DNA of 38,192 nt, taken from the IMG/VR virus record IMGVR_UViG_3300025012_000192, positions 1 through 38,192 of that record; one strand, written 5' to 3'. Source of the stretch: a virus. The translations under genes and the position numbers were made by a program. The notes below the pieces were generated by a model that saw nothing but the letters and a program-made list of their open reading frames with translations, was not told the DNA's origin and did no database searches. Positions 30,622 through 37,231 of the stretch are shown here, piece by piece; position 1 is the stretch's first letter; the number at the start of each line of letters is the position of its first letter.

Positions 30622-31119
30622 ATGGAATTATTGAATAATTGGAATAGAATTACTAAAGGAGTTACAGAGTGGGAAATGCAAGAGCAGGTTGATGCGTTTC
30701 TTAGAGAATATAAATTTCAGCATTGGAATGGGGAATGGTATACGGAACTTCCTAAAATTGTCCTTAGAGAGTTTAGGGTTCCCGAGGTTAATAGAATTTC
30801 GGATCATGTTGTGTTGCTAAATAAAAGAAGGGTTGTAAATTTTGAATGCAAATTGGATGATATCGGCGTGGTAATAAAACAAGCAAAGGATCATTTACGT
30901 TGGTGTGATTATTCAATTATTGTCATTCCTCCCGATAGAAGATATATAGCAAATAGTTATAAATTAGATTGTATAAGAAGTGGTATTGGGTTGTATTATT
31001 GGTTTAAGGATATTGGAATGTTTGAGTTTATGCTTCCGGATTTTAACCGAAAGAAAGACATGGAGTTACGGGGTAAAATAATAAAACGAATTATTGAAAA
31101 AGCGCAGAGAAAAAAGTGA
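30622..31119 (+). CDS. PD-(D/E)XK nuclease-like protein
   Basis: ACGGAGAATTAGTA precedes the ATG. The 165-residue product has a nuclease core: Asp61 in RISDHVVLLN, FECK with Glu75 and Lys77 after the beta strand RRVVN, and Gln87 in VVIKQAKDHLRW with a following strand YSIIVIP. This is the order of the PD-(D/E)XK fold used by resolvases, restriction enzymes and VRR-type nucleases. Next to the branch-migrating helicase, a structure-specific endonuclease is plausible. Overlaps the helicase start by 4 nt. Confidence 0.7.
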   Translation: MELLNNWNRITKGVTEWEMQEQVDAFLREYKFQHWNGEWYTELPKIVLREFRVPEVNRISDHVVLLNKRRVVNFECKLDDIGVVIKQAKDHLRWCDYSIIVIPPDRRYIANSYKLDCIRSGIGLYYWFKDIGMFEFMLPDFNRKKDMELRGKIIKRIIEKAQRKK

Positions 31120-33923
31120 TACTAAAAAGTTTTCTTTATATACCAGAAAGTATGTTTGATTATAAACTTGCTAAAAGTCTTGTTATTGAAAATCCGGAGT
31201 ATGATAAAAGATTGAATTCTGGGTTGCCTTTGGGAGATATGGAAGCGGTTTATGTTTTGTATAAAAAGTTTGAAAAAAATGGAAAAGTATTTTATAGAGT
31301 TCCAAGATATGCATTCGGAAATTATTCGGAAGTGTTAAAACAATATCCGCAATTAGTTAAGGGTTATTCGGAAGTAAAAGAGTGTATTGAATTCAAGGAA
31401 AGTTCTATTGAATTCAATCCTTCGCAAAAGGAAACTATAGAAAAAACAATCGCTATGTTAGAAAAAGAGTTAGGAGCTATTGTAGTTGCTGCGACGGGTG
31501 AAGGTAAGAGTCAGTTATTTATAAAAATTATGTGCCTTTTAGGAATGAAGACTTTGATTCTTGTGCACAAGGACTTTTTAATTGGACAATGGAAAGAAAA
31601 TTTATTGAAATTAACTAATTTAAAAGAAAATGAAATTGGTTTATTGAAGCAAGGAAAATTTATTGATGGTAAAGTCGTTTTAGGAAGTATGCAAAGTTTA
31701 ATGCGTGGAACTATTGATAATAGTATAAATGATAAATTTGGTTTAGTTTGTGGTGACGAGATACATCATATAGGGGCCAAGATGTTTCTTCGGGCGTTTA
31801 CTCGTTTTAACTCTAAATTGCGTTGTGGGCTATCGGTTGTCGGTGATACACGAATTTTTATATCTCATAACGATATTATAGAACATCTTGAGATTCAAGA
31901 GTTTTATAATAGATTTAATTTTACGAGGAATAAGTGGAATATTGTAGATGGGTATAAAATTAGATCTTTTAATGGAAAAGAATTTATTTGGAAAAATGTG
32001 ACTGGTGTATTAAAGCATTCGGTTGGAAAGAAAAAAATATTTCAATTTTTATTGGATAAGAATGTAACAGTTGCACTTACCGAGGATCATTCTACTTATA
32101 AAGTTGTTGGAAATAGTTACAAGTTTATTAAAAGGGATAAAAAATATATCGCTTCGTTAGAAGAAGTTTTAGGAAAAGATTTAAAGGTTGGCGATTATTT
32201 GCTTCTTGAAGATAAAATAGATTCTTTGGATTCTGTAGATATTATGGAATTTAATATTCTTGAATATATGACTGGTAAATTTTATGTTGCTGGGGATTAT
32301 ACAAAATGGATTGAGAATAATATTACTTTATTAAATGGATATAAATGGCATTATAAAAAAAGACATAAATTTAGAAACGGAAAATACGGGGTTTTTATTC
32401 CGGGTGATATGTTTAGCAAATTTAATAATATACCGGATTGTGGAACAAAAATTTATACCGAAGGCTCGTGTGGTCATTGGCTTTCGTATAAAATTCCCGT
32501 TAATGTGATATCTTATTTATTAGGTTTTTATTTAGGAGATGGTTGGGTTTCTGGGGGTCAGTTGTCTTTTGCTATTGGGATTGACGAATATGATAGGTTT
32601 ATGAAAAAGCTGAATTTGTTAATTCCTTATTCAAATTTTGGAGTATTTAAAAGAGTTATGAGGGGAAAAAGTTATGAAATTAAAATAAATTGCAGTCCAC
32701 TCGCTAATTTTTTTAAGACAATCACAAACGGGGCAAAATCGTACAATAAATTTATTCCAAAGGAAGTCTATTCTTTCTCAGAAAATAATATTAGAGAGTT
32801 TATTTCTGGTTTAATGGAGTCCGATGGCCATTTAGGTAAAAAGAAATTACGATATTATTATACAACTACTTCAAAGAGACTTGCAGATGATATAGTGCAA
32901 ATTCTTAAACGAGTTAATGTGGTATCCTCTGTCAGTAATTTCCCTTCTAGAAAAGGCGGTATTATAGACGACAGACAAATAAAATCAAAGCGAATTAAAT
33001 ATGTTGTTAATTTTTCATCATATGAATTGCATGGAGATAATACGGGCTATAAAGGTAGACGTTTTCCTTTTATTATGAATGATTTGGGGGGCGTTCCTGC
33101 TAAGATTAGAAAAGTGTCTTTGGTCAAGGATGTTAAAAATGTTTATGATATAAATGTGGAGGGTACGAATTGGAATACGTTCGTTGGCTCTGGTGTTTTG
33201 GTTCATAATAGTGCTACGCCAGATAGGGAAGATAAGATGGAGAAACTTTATTACTATCATCTTTCAAGTAATTTAATTATTCATAATAATGTTCGAAATG
33301 TTGGTAGTGAGTTTTATGTAATTGAATATGAAAGAGTGAAAGCGTGGAAATGGTATCCAGCTTTTATTCCGTTTAAGATTCAATTAATTCATAATATTGT
33401 TGCTGATGAAGTTCGGAATAAAATTATTTTAGATATGATTGTTGAACTTAGAAAAAAAGGCAGAAAAATATTGGTGCTATCTGAGCGAATATCTCACCTT
33501 ACTGAGTTAATTTACTCAACGGGAAAGCGGTTGCCTTCTGATTCTTTGGTGCGATTTTTTGGTGCAAAAAGTTTGACAAAAAAAGAGCGGGCCGAAGGAG
33601 TGAAGCAAGAGAAAGTAAAAGATCCAACAAAAGAAGAATTGATAAATGGTGATGTGATATTTGGAACATATAGTAAAGTGAAGGAGGGTGTTGATATTCC
33701 TCAATTGGATACTTTGATATTTGCTACTCCGTTATCAAGTAAAACTACTGTAATTCAAGCGAAGGGAAGAATAGAAAGATTTGCAGAAGGAAAAGAGAAA
33801 CCTGTAGTAATAGATATATATGATACTGATAAATCATTACTGATTGGAATGTTTCAGAAGCGAAAACGATTGTATAAAGAATTGCAAATGAGACAATTAC
33901 ACTTATTTAGTGATATATTATAA
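31116..33923 (+). CDS. SF2 DNA helicase (UvsW-like) interrupted by an intein
   Basis: GTG start in a GTGA overlap, weak ribosome binding site. The 935-residue precursor contains a 459-residue intein (240-698); after splicing a 476-residue helicase remains. Motifs: NPSQKETIEK as Q-like region (101-110), Walker A AATGEGKS (125-132), DEIHH (214-218), SATPDRED (699 on), GTYSKVKEGVDIPQLD (motif V) and QAKGRIER (881-888, motif VI). It resembles T4 UvsW, which unwinds and branch-migrates recombination intermediates. Activity should need splicing, since motif III is split. Confidence 0.88.
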   Translation: MILKSFLYIPESMFDYKLAKSLVIENPEYDKRLNSGLPLGDMEAVYVLYKKFEKNGKVFYRVPRYAFGNYSEVLKQYPQLVKGYSEVKECIEFKESSIEFNPSQKETIEKTIAMLEKELGAIVVAATGEGKSQLFIKIMCLLGMKTLILVHKDFLIGQWKENLLKLTNLKENEIGLLKQGKFIDGKVVLGSMQSLMRGTIDNSINDKFGLVCGDEIHHIGAKMFLRAFTRFNSKLRCGLSVVGDTRIFISHNDIIEHLEIQEFYNRFNFTRNKWNIVDGYKIRSFNGKEFIWKNVTGVLKHSVGKKKIFQFLLDKNVTVALTEDHSTYKVVGNSYKFIKRDKKYIASLEEVLGKDLKVGDYLLLEDKIDSLDSVDIMEFNILEYMTGKFYVAGDYTKWIENNITLLNGYKWHYKKRHKFRNGKYGVFIPGDMFSKFNNIPDCGTKIYTEGSCGHWLSYKIPVNVISYLLGFYLGDGWVSGGQLSFAIGIDEYDRFMKKLNLLIPYSNFGVFKRVMRGKSYEIKINCSPLANFFKTITNGAKSYNKFIPKEVYSFSENNIREFISGLMESDGHLGKKKLRYYYTTTSKRLADDIVQILKRVNVVSSVSNFPSRKGGIIDDRQIKSKRIKYVVNFSSYELHGDNTGYKGRRFPFIMNDLGGVPAKIRKVSLVKDVKNVYDINVEGTNWNTFVGSGVLVHNSATPDREDKMEKLYYYHLSSNLIIHNNVRNVGSEFYVIEYERVKAWKWYPAFIPFKIQLIHNIVADEVRNKIILDMIVELRKKGRKILVLSERISHLTELIYSTGKRLPSDSLVRFFGAKSLTKKERAEGVKQEKVKDPTKEELINGDVIFGTYSKVKEGVDIPQLDTLIFATPLSSKTTVIQAKGRIERFAEGKEKPVVIDIYDTDKSLLIGMFQKRKRLYKELQMRQLHLFSDIL
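31833..33209 (+). mobile_element. LAGLIDADG intein inside the helicase gene
   Basis: It begins at Ser240 (SVVGDTRIF, block A) and ends at VLVHN (698), with Ser699 as the +1 nucleophile. Block B TEDH is at 322-325; block F starts at VYDINVEGTN. Two LAGLIDADG motifs, LLGFYLGDGW (468-477) and FISGLMESDG (562-571), each with the catalytic Asp, mark a homing endonuclease. Splicing rebuilds GL-SATPDR, the SF2 motif III. The N-terminal residue is Ser instead of the usual Cys. All splice residues are present, so it looks active. Confidence 0.92.
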
Positions 33924-33955
33924 GGGTTTTATGTTGAAAATGGTTAAATAAATTA

Positions 33956-33969
33956 GTATGTTTTGGTGT
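33956..33969 (+). repeat. 14-nt intergenic repeat, copy 2
   Basis: Second copy of GTATGTTTTGGTGT, 33 nt after the helicase stop and 40 nt before the next start. A TATAAA lies 19 nt past its TTGGTG end here, but no such box follows the first copy. Confidence 0.5.
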
Positions 33970-34009
33970 CAAAAATAATTCATTGCATATAAAAGGAGGA
34001 CAAAAACGC

Positions 34010-34516
34010 ATGATAGAAAAAAGCGCATTGGTAAAAATCATTCCGAAAGAACAATTAGAAGCTACTGAAAAAGAAATTACTGCTGTTGTAAAAGCAACCG
34101 ATACAAATGAGTTGCATGTATCGTATAAGAAAATAAATTCTTTTGTGGAGTTCTTTAATTCGGCGGTAAAAAATGAAGTAATTTCTCGTATTAAAAAAAC
34201 CATAAAGAAAAAAGGAAATAAAGTAGAAACCGAATTAGGGGAAATTTCTTTAGTTGAAAGGGCTAACTTCGAATATGATGAAGATAAACTATTGAAGTTT
34301 TTGAAAAAGAAAAAATTATTGCCCGATAGTTTATTTAAGATTGATTGGGAAGTTGTTACAAAAAATCTAAAAGAATTGGAAATACTGGAAGAGAAAGGTT
34401 TGGTACAGAAAAAGTTGAAAATGGATTCTACTAAGGCTGAAAATTTGGTTGTTAAATATCCGGAGTTAGTTGACTTAATTCATAATAGTCCAACTTATTA
34501 TTTGAAAAATTTATGA
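34010..34516 (+). CDS. hypothetical protein (168 aa)
   Basis: The frame is open from a TTG at 33983, but AAAGGAGGA at 33992-34000 selects the ATG at 34010. The product is helical and basic (FNSAVKNEVISRIKKTIKKK), then an ordered part VETELGEISLVERANFEYDE around 72-91 and a Lys-rich helix. It ends with a polar segment. The TELGEISLVER block recalls a phage protein group of unknown role, but I cannot name it. ATGA overlap with the next gene. Confidence 0.65.
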   Translation: MIEKSALVKIIPKEQLEATEKEITAVVKATDTNELHVSYKKINSFVEFFNSAVKNEVISRIKKTIKKKGNKVETELGEISLVERANFEYDEDKLLKFLKKKKLLPDSLFKIDWEVVTKNLKELEILEEKGLVQKKLKMDSTKAENLVVKYPELVDLIHNSPTYYLKNL

Positions 34517-34959
34517 CATCGTATTACGAAAAACATAAAGAAGAAATAAAAGAACGGCAAAAAAATCTTTACCATAAGGATAAAGAATTTCGTAAAATTC
34601 AGATTCAAAGAGTTGCTGAATATAAGAAAAGAAAAGCTAAAGAAAAAAAGCTGCAAAAAGAACAAATAAAATTAGATAGAAAAGTTTGGCGCAAAGTAAG
34701 AATAGATAATGTAATTGTGGAGTGTTGTAGAATAGCTTTCTTAGCTTCGGCTTTAGGTAGGGGAACAAAACGATTAAGAGAATGGGAGGCAATGGGAAAA
34801 TTTCCGAAAACTATTTTGGTTAAAGGAATGAGATATTATACTAAACCACATTATACAATGGTAATGAATGCGTGGAATCGAGCGGAAGAAGGAAAAGATT
34901 TAAAATTGTTTTTTGAAATAGTAAAGGATAAATGGGATGAAACTTATAAATTTAATTAG
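34513..34959 (+). CDS. MerR/excisionase-like DNA-binding protein
   Basis: ATGA overlap at the start. 148 residues: a basic coiled-coil N-terminus (about 1-62, KHKEEIKERQKNLYHKDKEF), then a MerR-type winged helix in which CRIAFLASALGRGTKRLREW (about 72-91) forms the helix-turn-helix and GKFPKTILVKGMRYYT the wing (95-110). This could be a regulator, an excisionase-like architectural protein, or a DNA-tethering factor. No effector domain follows. The basic N-terminus suggests nonspecific DNA contact. Confidence 0.65.
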   Translation: MTSYYEKHKEEIKERQKNLYHKDKEFRKIQIQRVAEYKKRKAKEKKLQKEQIKLDRKVWRKVRIDNVIVECCRIAFLASALGRGTKRLREWEAMGKFPKTILVKGMRYYTKPHYTMVMNAWNRAEEGKDLKLFFEIVKDKWDETYKFN

Positions 34960-35161
34960 ATGGTGTGAAATTGATAATGATCAGGATGCCCGAGAAGTTA
35001 TAACTATAGTTGGGCGATATTTAATAAAATCAGCTAATGATAAAATGGCTGAGGAAGGTGATGAGTTGGTTACTGCGGATTTAGCAAGAGTTTTTTGTGA
35101 TTCTTTGTTGAAGGATACGAGAGCTGATGGAATGTGTGGTTGCAGATTGTGCCGAAGTTAA
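34937..35161 (+). CDS. small protein with C-terminal Cys cluster (74 aa)
   Basis: AGGA at 34925-34928 precedes the ATG, which lies 23 nt inside the MerR-like gene. The helical body is acidic (EIDNDQDAREVITIVGRYL; GDELVTADLARVF) and ends in MCGCRLCRS, a C-x-C-x2-C cluster that could bind a metal. Unknown family. Confidence 0.6.
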   Translation: MKLINLIRWCEIDNDQDAREVITIVGRYLIKSANDKMAEEGDELVTADLARVFCDSLLKDTRADGMCGCRLCRS

Positions 35162-35186
35162 AAAATAATTTAATTAGGAGGTATAA

Positions 35187-35359
35187 ATGAGTAAGAAAGA
35201 AATAAGAGAAAAAAACTTAGTAAAATTGCAGAACTTGTGAAGGATCTTGTTCCGGAAGGAGAAATTTCTGAAGTTGATGATTGGAAAGATATGGTAACTT
35301 TTGTAGTTGATGGAGAGCTTTTTGAAATTGTTGCACGTTCTAGAGGGAAATTAGCATAA
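35187..35359 (+). CDS. small protein requiring a -1 frameshift (about 57 aa)
   Basis: AGGAGGTATAA precedes the ATG at 35187. The zero frame stops at a TGA after 17 codons. Moving to the -1 frame at the A7C run (35209-35216) continues the protein to a TAA at 35357-35359. The heptamer A_AAA_AAC (35210-35216) is in the exact phase for a -1 slip. The shifted product is MSKKEIREKKLSKIAEL, then an acidic-hydrophobic body (VDDWKDMVTFVVDGELFEIV) and RSRGKLA. A one-base loss in the A run is the simpler alternative. Confidence 0.5.
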
Positions 35360-35378
35360 AAATTAAAGGAGAAATAAA

Positions 35379-35639
35379 ATGAGTAAAGGGGAAGTAATTG
35401 TAAAAAACATTGTAATTAAAATCGGCGAAAAAGAATTGGAATTAAATTTGGATGAAGCTAGAGAATTACAAGAAGTGTTAAATGATGTTTTAGGAAAAGA
35501 AGTTCGAGTGGTTGAAAGATTGATTGAGGCTTATCCGTATAAATGGTGGTATACTAGGCCGTATCAATGGGAGGGGACTGGTAATCCTTTGTATCCGCCG
35601 GGAACTATTTTATGTACAACCAATCAAATAAAAGGATAA
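35379..35639 (+). CDS. hypothetical protein (86 aa)
   Basis: TAAAGGAGAAATAAA precedes the ATG. Residues 1-50 form a beta-strand pair and helix (VKNIVIKIGEKELELNLDEA, RELQEVLNDVLG). The second half is rich in Tyr, Trp and Pro (YPYKWWYTRPYQWEGTGNP), probably extended. This two-part layout is seen in small uncharacterised phage proteins. Unknown function. Confidence 0.65.
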   Translation: MSKGEVIVKNIVIKIGEKELELNLDEARELQEVLNDVLGKEVRVVERLIEAYPYKWWYTRPYQWEGTGNPLYPPGTILCTTNQIKG

Positions 35640-35642
35640 CAA

Positions 35643-35870
35643 ATGAAAGAAGAAAAGAATAAATCACCGGATAGAATAAGTGTTTATTTTGGGAGAAAGA
35701 TTCAAGTGAAACAATATGAGCCTGTGGATATTAATGTTGGGTATACTTCGGATGTAAGCGATGAGGAAAGTTTGGAACAAGCGTATAAAAGAATTTCTAA
35801 TTTTGTAAAGTTGCAAGTTAAAAAAGAATCAATTGAAATATTAAAATCAAAAAATAAAAAGGAGCAGTAG
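35643..35870 (+). CDS. hypothetical phage protein (75 aa)
   Basis: AAAAGGATAACAA precedes the ATG. The product begins with a strand pair (ISVYFGRKIQVKQYEPVDIN, then VGYTSDVSDEES), followed by a helix with KRISNFVKLQVKKE. The RKIQVKQYEP pattern is familiar to me from small phage proteins near ssDNA-binding genes, without assigned role. It ends 3 nt before the SSB gene and probably forms an operon with it. Confidence 0.65.
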   Translation: MKEEKNKSPDRISVYFGRKIQVKQYEPVDINVGYTSDVSDEESLEQAYKRISNFVKLQVKKESIEILKSKNKKEQ

Positions 35871-35873
35871 AAT

Positions 35874-36977
35874 ATGGCAAAGTTCAAGAAGAATCAATTA
35901 GTTGTAGTTGATGATGGTGGGGATGTTGTTTTTGCTGGCGTAGTTTCTGAAGTCGGCGAAAAGAAAATCAAAGTAACTTTTGGAAAAGGTGCAAAGGCTA
36001 AGACAGCCGCTTATCCGTTATCTCAAGTTTTTGATAAGGTGGAATACGAAAATCGTGAAGAGGATGAAGAACCTGAAGTTATTGTAAAAAAAGGCAAAAG
36101 TAAAAAAGCGCCCGAAGCAAAAGTCGAAGAAGATTTAGATCTTAGTGATATTGATGAAAATATTGATAATGATCTAAATGAATTAGGTGCTGAAGAGGAA
36201 GAAGGTTTAGACGATGAACCAGTTAAATCAAAAAATAAAAAAGCGGTTGAAGAGGATGAAAAAGATTTAAGTATTACTGATGATGAAGTTGTTAAACCAA
36301 AAAATAAAAAAGCCGCTGATGAAGTAACGGAAGAAGGAGAAGATAATGATGACTGGTTTGCAATAGGCGATGAGGAAGATAGTTCTACTTTTGCGAACCC
36401 TGTTAATTCTACTTTTAGATTTGGTTTGAAAGAAAGTGAATCAGCTTTATTAACTTTTGTTACTGGAAAACCGCTTACGTTGAAGGAGCATAATATGCGA
36501 GTTAATGGAAAGTGGGGAACTAATAGAACTTGTTTAACTCCTGGTGGGCAACGATGTCCGCTGTGTGAAAATGGAAAAAGAGCGGCCACAATAAAAGCGT
36601 TCTTTGTAGTAGATCATAGAAAAGTGAGCGGAAAAGATGGGAAGATTTATCAGAATCAAGTTAGAGTATTGGTGTTGAAACAGAAGGCGTATAAGATATT
36701 TAAGACGGTTTATTTAGATTATTTTGAAAATGCTGAAGATATAGATTTAACCGGATTAAGAATTAAGGCAACTCGTTCAACTGCGGATAAGTCCCCAGGT
36801 TCAGGTGATATTTTTGTTTGTAAAGAAAGTAATGTAAAACTATTGCCGGAATGGAAGAAAAATAAAGATGGAAAGGCTTACGATGTTAATATGCTGAAAG
36901 CCGAGTTCAAACCGCAATCATATAAAGAATTGGCTAAGTTGGTTAATTTAGTTGATGATGTATCTAATGATGAATAA
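35874..36977 (+). CDS. phage ssDNA-binding protein with zinc motif and acidic linker
   Basis: AAAAGGAGCAGTAGAAT before the ATG. 367 residues in three parts: an N-terminal SH3/KOW-like beta domain (1-55, KKNQLVVVDDGGDVVFAGVV); an acidic disordered linker (60-170) with two near-repeats NKKAVEED and NKKAADEV; and a C-terminal OB-like DNA-binding domain with EHNMR (His206), TCLTPGGQRCPLC (Cys220, 228, 231) and KAFFVVDHRKVSG. The Cys/His set fits zinc-stabilised gp32-like SSBs. It coats single strands for UvsX and polymerase. Acidic regions in SSBs usually contact partners; here it lies in the middle. Confidence 0.82.
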   Translation: MAKFKKNQLVVVDDGGDVVFAGVVSEVGEKKIKVTFGKGAKAKTAAYPLSQVFDKVEYENREEDEEPEVIVKKGKSKKAPEAKVEEDLDLSDIDENIDNDLNELGAEEEEGLDDEPVKSKNKKAVEEDEKDLSITDDEVVKPKNKKAADEVTEEGEDNDDWFAIGDEEDSSTFANPVNSTFRFGLKESESALLTFVTGKPLTLKEHNMRVNGKWGTNRTCLTPGGQRCPLCENGKRAATIKAFFVVDHRKVSGKDGKIYQNQVRVLVLKQKAYKIFKTVYLDYFENAEDIDLTGLRIKATRSTADKSPGSGDIFVCKESNVKLLPEWKKNKDGKAYDVNMLKAEFKPQSYKELAKLVNLVDDVSNDE

Positions 36978-36995
36978 TTAAATATTCTTTTTAAT

Positions 36996-37021
36996 GGGCG
37001 CAGTTTTTATGCGCCCTTTTT
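36996..37021 (+). terminator. strong Rho-independent terminator after SSB
   Basis: GGGCGCA (36996-37002) pairs perfectly with TGCGCCC (37010-37016) around GTTTTTA, followed by TTTTT. It stands 12 nt before the next ATG, so the downstream genes need read-through or their own start signal. Confidence 0.9.
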
Positions 37022-37033
37022 ATTGAGGTCAAA

Positions 37034-37231
37034 ATGGCAAAAAAGAAAAACGACGGTTGGGAAGAAAGAGAAAGTGGAGTTCTTATTTTTCCAGGAGTAA
37101 ACTATGTTTATGCAATTGGAAAAGCGGAGAAAGATACACTTTTATTATTAGATTCTGGAAATCTTCGTACTACATTATGTGTTGCATCAGTAGAGAGAGC
37201 TAAAAAAATTGCAAAATTGTTGGAACCATGA
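37034..37231 (+). CDS. hypothetical protein (65 aa)
   Basis: TTGAGGTCAAA precedes the ATG. The product has a polar N-terminus, then a small beta fold (SGVLIFPGVNYVYAIGKAEK, DTLLLLDSGNLRTTLCVAS) and a basic terminal helix. No domain recognised. ATGA overlap with the recombinase gene suggests they are co-translated. Confidence 0.65.
   Translation: MAKKKNDGWEERESGVLIFPGVNYVYAIGKAEKDTLLLLDSGNLRTTLCVASVERAKKIAKLLEP

Noticed and set aside
36023-36589. Long open frame on the minus strand (188 codons)
   Set aside because: It is the complement of the acidic, Lys-rich part of the SSB gene. The Ser/Phe-rich translation is what low-complexity GAA/GAT/AAA codons give in reverse, and it has no start signal.
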